A stretch of DNA of 64,000 nt. Origin: Sodiomyces alkalinus F11 (Eukaryota; Ascomycota; Sordariomycetes; Glomerellales; Plectosphaerellaceae). The translations under genes were made by a program, and so were the position numbers. The stretch's first letter is position 1; every line of letters begins with the position of its first letter. Location of the stretch: contig NW_021167087.1 in the NCBI RefSeq assembly GCF_003711515.1, forward strand, positions 1,298,799 to 1,362,798, written 5' to 3'. Of the stretch, positions 58,214 to 64,000 are shown one piece after another. The notes below the pieces were generated by a model, which was not told the origin of the DNA, did no database searches, and worked only from the letters and a program-made list of their open reading frames with translations.

Positions 58214-60722
58214 ATGGCGCCAATCTCGAAGAATAAGCGAAAGACGCCGGAAGCGGGGTCCTCAGCGGCCCCTTCAAAGCGACAAAAGGTCGCTGCCAAG
58301 TCGTCCGCCTCGTCCAAGAAGAAGCGGGTGTTCAGCGTCAATGCCCTGGCATGGAAGAAGGTCGACATCCCGGAGATGTTCGACGATGCGGAGGGCTTCT
58401 ATGGATTAGAGGCAATCGAGGGTGTTGATGTGGTCAAGAATGGCGACCAAATCGAATTCGTACGTTTCTGAAGAAGGAAACGCTGCCTGTTTTCGTCTTC
58501 TGCTAACTCGCAACCAGCACGCAGTCGAAGATGTCATCAAGGCCGGCGACGACGAGGACGAGGACGAATTCGAAGGATTCAGCGACGCGGAACCGTCTCA
58601 TACCACCGACCAGAAGCCGTCGGAGAAGCCATTGCACAAGTCATCGAACAAGGCATCCACGACTGTCAACAACTTGAAGGAAGCTACCGACATTGCCGCC
58701 GAGCTCAACTTGGGCGAAAAGACCGAAGAAGTAGGCGAAAAAGAAGTGGAACCAAAAGCCCAAAAAGGCCAAGACGCCAAATCCAAGAAAGAGAAGAAAA
58801 AGGAGAAGAAAGAGCAAAAGAAAATGTTGGGACCTGTGGCTGAGGATCCGGCTCTGTCAAGCAACGTCTTCTCGGCATTGGGCGACGCGCCCCAGCCAGC
58901 AGAGGACGACCTCGACATGTCCGCATGGGTGGCACTCGACTTGTCGCCAGACATGGTCTCGGCCCTTGCTCGTCTCAAGTTCTCCAAACCAAGCGCCATC
59001 CAAGCTGCCGCCATTCCGGAAATCATCGCAGGACATGACGTTATCGGAAAGGCAGCAACCGGCTCCGGCAAAACGCTGGCTTTCGGCATCCCCATCGTCG
59101 AGAAGTGGCTCGAAAGCAACAACACCGAACAGGCGCAGGAACCGGAACAGGAGCAGGGGGATTCCTCTTCCGACAAAGTACCTCTGGCCCTCATCATTTC
59201 TCCCACCCGAGAACTCGCCCATCAGATCATGAACCATATCAAGGAGCTCTGTGCCGGGCTGCAAGCCCAGCCATACGTGTGCGCCGTCACCGGTGGATTG
59301 TCCGTCTACAAGCAGCAGCGCCAGCTTGCCAAGGCCGACATTGTCGTCGGAACGCCCGGCCGGTTGTGGGAGGTGTTGAGTTCGAGCAACTCCCTCATGG
59401 CGTCGTTCAAGCAGATCCAGTATTTGGCCGTCGACGAAGCGGACAGATTATTGAGTGATGGGCACTTCAAGGAGGCTGAGGAGATTCTCAAGGCCCTCGA
59501 CAGGCACACTGTCGATGAGGACGGCGAGGAAGAGAAAAAGTTGTCACCCCGACAGACGCTCGTCTTCTCAGCGACCTTCAATAAAGGATTGCAACAGAAA
59601 CTGGCAGGGAAAGGGAAGAACAATCTCCTGTCAGACGAGGAATCAATGGAATATCTCCTCAAGCGGCTCAATTTCAGGGAAGAGAATCCCAACTTCATCG
59701 ACGTCAACCCGGTGTCACAGATGGCGGAGGGACTCAAGGAGGGAATGGTCGAATGCGGCGCTTTGGAAAAGGTGAAGACAAAAGGCTCCTTTTCTTCCTT
59801 CGCGCTCATCTGAGCAACTATCCGATCTCCTCCTCACTAACACAAAACACAAACACCGGGTAACCAGGATCTCTATCTTTACGCGCTGCTCCTCCTCAGT
59901 CCGAACCGCAGGTCCCTCGTATTCACCAACTCCATCAGCACCGCCCGCCGCCTGACGCCCATGTTACAAAACCTCAAACTCAACGTGCTCCCCCTTCACT
60001 CCCAGATGGCGCAAAAGGCCCGTCTCCGATCCGTGGAGAAGTTCGCAGCGGCAAAACCCGGCACCTCGTCCATCCTCATCGCAACAGACGTGGCCGCAAG
60101 AGGCCTCGACATCCCCGGCATCGACCAGGTCATCCATTACCACGTCCCGCGGACCGCCGACATGTACGTCCACCGCTCCGGCCGCACGGCCCGCGCCCAG
60201 TGCTCCGGCCTCAGCATCATCCTCTGCGCGCCGGAAGAAGTCACCCCGATGCGCCGCCTGGCCGCCAAAGTGCACCACGAACAGGCGGTCCGAAAGAAGT
60301 ACGTGATCCGGACCATCGACGTCGACCGGCGGGTCGCGCAGCGCCTCAAGCCGCGCGTCGAGCTGGCGAAGAGAATCACCGACGCGGTGCTGGCCAAGGA
60401 GAAGGGCGGCAAGGACGACGACTGGGTCCGCAAGGCCGCGGAGGACCTCGGCGTCGAGTACGACAGCGAGGAGCTGGAGAAGAGCGGCAGCTGGGGTGGC
60501 CGCGGGAGCCAGAAGAAGAAGAAGCAGAAGGAGGCCATGCAGATTGGCAAGGCTGAGCTCGGCGCCATGAGGGCGCAGCTCCGCGACTTGCTCTCGAGGC
60601 GCGTCAACACGGGCGTGAGCGAGAGGTACATTACCGATGGGAGGGTCGACGTTGATGAGCTGTTGAAGGGCGTGACGGGCGACTTCCTCGGCAGGGTGGA
60701 CGCTCTGGATGTGGACTTTTGA
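58214..60722 (+). CDS. MAK5: Nucleolar DEAD-box RNA helicase Mak5 (60S assembly)
   Basis: Mak5/DDX24 is an ATP-dependent RNA helicase that remodels pre-60S ribosomal particles in the nucleolus. Exons 58214-58459, 58518-59771 and 59868-60722 give 784 aa with in-phase joins. The Lys/Arg-rich N-terminus carries likely nuclear signals, then the Mak5 motif VNALAWKKVDIPEMFDDAEG. An acidic and Lys-rich linker follows. The helicase core has the Q motif (FSKPSAIQAAAIPEI), Walker A ATGSGKT near residue 262, PTRELAHQ, GTPGRL, DEAD near 389, SATF near 434, ARGLDIPG, and HRSGRTAR near 603. The C-terminal tail is basic (QKKKKQKEA). This domain order and the WKK motif distinguish it from other DEAD-box proteins. 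It is divergent from TRM7. Confidence 0.95.
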
Positions 60723-61817
60723 GCTCTGGTTGGGTGTGGATGGGCATAGGCATGGGCATGTTTGGCACATTTGTCATTGATACCCCCTGTCTAAGATTGG
60801 CTGGCTGGAACGGGAATTCTACCATCGATCAACCGGACCTGATACTACCTATTGTCCAATGTCCCGTATGCGCACCAGTGTCTACGGAGGAAAACCACCA
60901 TTACGTACTCCGTAATTGGGAATTCTTCTGTGGAAGGCTTGTCGGGTAAACTCAAATATGTGAATGCCAATGCCGAGGTGAACAGCGCCTCATAGTCTTG
61001 ATGTCCACTTCTGGCTCGCCGGAGTTTGAGAACGACAGCCTCGCAATGAATTATTCCCACCAACAGCAGGTGGCAATATGCTAGTGGAGCATCTCGCCCT
61101 GAGTTGTCGGCCATGACCAGTTGTAGCGGGATTCTTACCTCCGTTCAGCAGAAAGAGGCAGGGATGAACACTGCTAGTTGCTTCGTGAAGAAACAACATT
61201 TGCTGATCAGCGGAAGCACAGAACAAAAACGCACACTTCTGGATCTCGTGAGTGCGGTGGACGATCTTTACTGCCGGTTAACCAGACGCGCAGTGATGTA
61301 ATCGGCGCATGGCCCTGGGTGTAGGCCCCCCAGTCTCGGCAAACACGCCATTGGTACGGATGCTTCAATTGCCGATCAGGGGTATGACCGTATGAGATCT
61401 TGATTTATTGCTCCCCACTGGTGTTTTGCATTCATTGTACGACCCTTGCAGAGAGGTTTCGTCAAGCTTTCGGGCTTATGCGCAGCGGAGACGGGGGAAT
61501 AGGGGTGGGCCGGGCTTCAGTGCCTGATGCCGTGATCCCTTTTCCTCGACCGAATATTCAGGCTATTTGGCAATCTCATGTCGGCAGCCAGACTGTCTTC
61601 AAGGCAGTGTCGTTATGAACCGACTGCTCATGTTGAGTAAACCTCCTAGAGAACATGAATTTTATAAATACTCACATGTTCAGATCTGTTCTCGCCGTCT
61701 CTGCTTCGTCTTGAACCAGGTTGCAACTCAAGCTCATCGTTTCTATTTTCGTGACACTCCCTTCGGTCCCTCTGCCTATCACCTAGAAATCCCCTTTTCT
61801 TATTCCCACAGCCCATC
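60723..61817. other. Intergenic region and promoter of the GH10 gene
   Basis: About 1.1 kb without a gene. TACTCCGTA, the reverse of a 9-mer seen elsewhere in the window, lies at 60906-60914. A CCCCAC match to the CreA carbon-repressor consensus (SYGGRG, reverse strand) lies near 61413-61418. TATAAATA lies at 61663-61670. No XlnR-type GGCTAAA site was found by eye. Confidence 0.45.
61663..61670 (+). promoter_or_regulatory. TATA box for the GH10 xylanase gene
   Basis: TATAAATA sits 148 bp upstream of the xylanase ATG at 61818. The intervening leader is CT-rich just before the start codon. Spacing and context suit a strong inducible fungal promoter. Confidence 0.5.
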
Positions 61818-63046
61818 ATGAAGTCGGCTCTGGCTCTCCTCGCGGTGCCCCTTGTGGCAGCCCTCCCCTCCGCCAAGACAAGCTCCCTGAAGCAGAGACA
61901 GGCCGGCGCCAGCATCCACGACGCCTTCGTCGCCGCGAGCAAGGAGTTCTTCGGCACCGCCACCGACCAGGGCCTCCTCCAGCGGGACCCCAACCCGGCC
62001 ATCATCCAGGCCAACTTCGGCCAGGTCACGCACGAGAACTCGATGAAGTGGGAGAGCCTGGAGCCCAACCGGGGCTCGTACAACTGGGGTCCCGCCGACG
62101 AGGTCGTCGACTGGGCCATCGCGAACGGCAAGCTCGTCAGGGGCCACACCCTCGTCTGGCACTCCCAGCTTCCGCAGTGGGTGGAGGGCATCACCGACGC
62201 CGAGGAGCTGCGCGAGGTGATCCGGAACCACGTCAGCACGACTGTTGGTCGCTATGCTGGCCGTATTCACCACTGGGTAATGGGTCCCCCCCCCAAGTCT
62301 TTAAAATCATGTCGAGACGGAACGGGATATGAGAATACTAACAGAAGACAAGGATGTCGTCAACGAGATCCTCGCCGAAGACGGCTCCCTCCGCGACTCG
62401 GTCTTCTCCCGTGTCTTGGGAGAGGAGTTCGTCAGGATTGCCTTCGAGGTGGCCCGGGAGACCGATCCCTCTGCGGTTCTCTACATCAACGACTACAACC
62501 TCGACCAGGCCAACTATGGAAAGGTCAATGGCATGGTTTCGTTTGTGCAGAAGTGGGTTGATGAGGGCGTCCCCATCGACGGCATCGGTAAGTTGACCTT
62601 GTCTTTCCCCCTCCCCCAACTCTTACACCCTATGGCTGGGGCAATGAAACAAAACTGACAAACTATCACCCCGTGCAGGCACGCAAACTCACATCTCCCC
62701 TGGAATGGGCGCCGGTGTACAGGCTGCACTAGAGCAACTCGCCTCCGCCCCCGTGAGAGAAGTGGCCATTACCGAGCTCGACATCGCGGATGCCCCTGTC
62801 GAGGAGTATACCGCGGTTGTCCAGGCCTGCCTCAACGTCGAGAAGTGTACTGCCATCACTGTATGGGGAGTCGGCGATGCTGTAAGTTGATTCCCATAAG
62901 AGTACATGTACAGAAAGATGAAGAGGAAAAATGGCAACTGACATGAATATCAGGACTCTTGGAGGCAGGGTGATAACCCTCTGCTCTTCGATTACAACTT
63001 TAACCCCAAGCCTGCTTACGATGCCATCATTGACTTGCTTTCTTAA
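61818..63046 (+). CDS. Secreted GH10 endo-1,4-beta-xylanase
   Basis: Extracellular enzyme that cleaves the xylan backbone with retention of configuration. Exons 61818-62276, 62353-62587, 62679-62881 and 62954-63046 give 329 aa with consistent phases. A signal peptide covers about 1-19 ([19 protein letters not shown]), followed by a short propeptide likely cut after KQR. The GH10 barrel fills the rest. [17 protein letters not shown] and [14 protein letters not shown] are early barrel motifs, Glu158 in DVVNE is the acid/base, and Glu264 in ITELDIA is the nucleophile. The C-terminus ends with [20 protein letters not shown]. The first intron removes the residues between HHW and DVVNE, as in many fungal GH10 genes. 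There is no cellulose-binding module. The promoter carries TATAAATA. Confidence 0.95.
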
Positions 63047-63376
63047 GCGGTTACATGATTCGAGGTCAATGTGAATACAGGTCCAGACGGGGCATGGACA
63101 GCTTTTTCCTTCTTTTTTTTTTTCTCTTACATATAGTCTTGAATACCACCTCACTTTTTCCGCGTTAACAGCAAGGTCATACATACGTCGTGACTCTAGC
63201 CTGCAACTTTTATAGTTCCTCTTCCTCCTGAGTCCTGCTTTGCCGTTACTCAACCTTAACTAAGATAACATGAAAAATATTTCGTGACACAAACATGACA
63301 ACTCGAAAGACAATTCCCTTAAAAACCAGGCATGCGCTTCCATGCGTTCCCCCGACCTCGGTCCTCACGTCCGCTT
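63047..63376. other. Convergent 3' flank between GH10 and GNAT genes
   Basis: This 330-bp stretch separates the ends of two convergent genes. A T-run lies at about 63111-63123, likely in the xylanase 3' UTR. Nothing else was seen. Confidence 0.5.
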
Positions 63377-64000
63377 CTAGTTATACCCCGTCCCCTCCCT
63401 CCCAAACCCAGGATGTCCCCTCCCCTTCCTCTCCATAATCGCCAACCCACCACTCTCCCTCCGACAATCAATCAACTGCATATGCATCAACCTCTCATAA
63501 AAAGGCACCGACCTATCCCAATCACCAGTGAAGAGCAAGCTCCGCCTCAGATGCGGCATGTCCTCCACAACCTCCTGCACACTCCGTATAAGCCAGCTCC
63601 CGAGCCCGCCCCCCTGATGGTCATGGTCCACCCAGACGTCCGTCAGGTAGAGGAAGGTGATAAAGTCGGTCACGCAGCGCGCAAACCCCAGGAGCTTCAG
63701 CTTGGTGTTGGGAGAGGGTACATGTAGTTGGGCGCGTGACTCGGGGCCGGGTGTTCCCGCTCCCGCTCCGGCTTCGGCTCCGGCCTCGGCACTGGCGCCG
63801 GCATCGGAAGCGGCCTGGCCATCGACGCGGTAGAGGCCGAAACACAAAGACTGCTCCACCATCTCCCTCATGGCTTCTTCGGGTAGGGAGTCGGTCCAGT
63901 AAAAGTCGTCCGAGTCAAAGGCTGCCATGAGTTGGTCCATGGGGATCAGCGACGGGTCGGTGGATATGAGGTAGGAGTCTCTCTTCCATTGTCTCTGGCG
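63377..64000 (-). CDS. GNAT-family N-acetyltransferase, N-terminus outside the window
   Basis: Acetyl-CoA-dependent acetyltransferase of the GNAT fold; the acceptor is unknown. The frame runs from the window edge (64000) through RQRQWKRDSYLISTDPSLIP and MDQLMAAFDSDDFYWTDSL to a stop at 63377, so at least 207 residues are present. A Met at 63940 could be taken as a start, but upstream codons stay open and read like the family's N-terminus, so the gene is treated as partial. The acetyl-CoA loop is DHDHQGGGLGSWLI. FARCVTDFITFLYLTDVWVD precedes it, and SLLFTGDWDRSVPFYERLM lies near the end. An Ala/Gly/Glu-rich insert (DAGASAEAGAEAGAGAG) interrupts the strand before the core. It is convergent with the xylanase. 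Confidence 0.85.
   Translation of the reverse strand, partial: RQRQWKRDSYLISTDPSLIPMDQLMAAFDSDDFYWTDSLPEEAMREMVEQSLCFGLYRVDGQAASDAGASAEAGAEAGAGAGTPGPESRAQLHVPSPNTKLKLLGFARCVTDFITFLYLTDVWVDHDHQGGGLGSWLIRSVQEVVEDMPHLRRSLLFTGDWDRSVPFYERLMHMQLIDCRRESGGLAIMERKGRGHPGFGREGTGYN

Noticed and set aside
1..64000. CRISPR array, rRNA or tRNA genes
   Set aside because: No regularly spaced repeats and no recognisable tRNA or rRNA sequence were seen by eye. A tRNAscan run could still find a degenerate or intron-containing tRNA.

Overview
This window looks like a chromosome segment of a filamentous ascomycete (Pezizomycotina, probably Sordariomycetes). The genes carry short GT-AG introns of 58-210 bp. The gene set is typical of these fungi: velvet regulator, CFEM protein, GT15 mannosyltransferase, GH10 and GH43 enzymes, GMC oxidoreductase and P450s. 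The first 11 kb hold retrotransposons mutated in the manner of repeat-induced point mutation (RIP). The species cannot be named from sequence alone. All gene models are hand-spliced from reading frames, splice consensus and family motifs.

Layout. (1) 1-11.2 kb: a RIP-mutated, TpA-rich block with two Ty3/gypsy elements, one on the + strand (about 1-2380) and one on the - strand (about 3600-10080), plus a small third transposon-like fragment and a candidate LTR. (2) 11.8-15.3 kb: a histone chaperone gene of the HIRA/Hir1 family, starting about 600 bp from the RIP block. (3) 15.3-25.3 kb: about 10 kb with no supportable gene. (4) 25.3-26.7 kb: a velvet-domain regulator. (5) 26.7-30.4 kb: another gene-poor stretch. 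(6) 30.4-46.98 kb: a P450 (-), a CFEM GPI-anchored protein (-), a second P450 (+), a GT15 gene broken by one in-frame stop (+), a secreted GH43 arabinanase-type enzyme (+), an acyl-CoA dehydrogenase (-), and a single-pass membrane protein with three tandem six-cysteine modules (-). (7) 47.3-47.7 kb: a MITE-like element with about 83-bp terminal inverted repeats and a 9-bp target duplication. (8) 48.9-64 kb: a two-TM/coiled-coil protein, a Gal80-like oxidoreductase, a secreted GMC oxidoreductase, a divergent TRM7/MAK5 pair, a GH10 xylanase, and a GNAT acetyltransferase cut by the window edge.

How the genes work together. The GH43 and GH10 enzymes, with the GMC oxidoreductase and the Gal80-like protein, suggest a plant-biomass lifestyle. 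TRM7 (tRNA 2'-O-methylation) and MAK5 (60S ribosome assembly) share a 366-bp bidirectional promoter and may be co-regulated. The two P450s have no backbone synthase in view, so no secondary-metabolite cluster can be claimed. The observations most worth a second look are the triple six-cysteine membrane protein, the MULE-like MITE, the GT15 nonsense codon, the CFEM protein with an acidic repeat domain, and the exact Cys-to-Tyr fossils in the retrotransposon zinc motifs.
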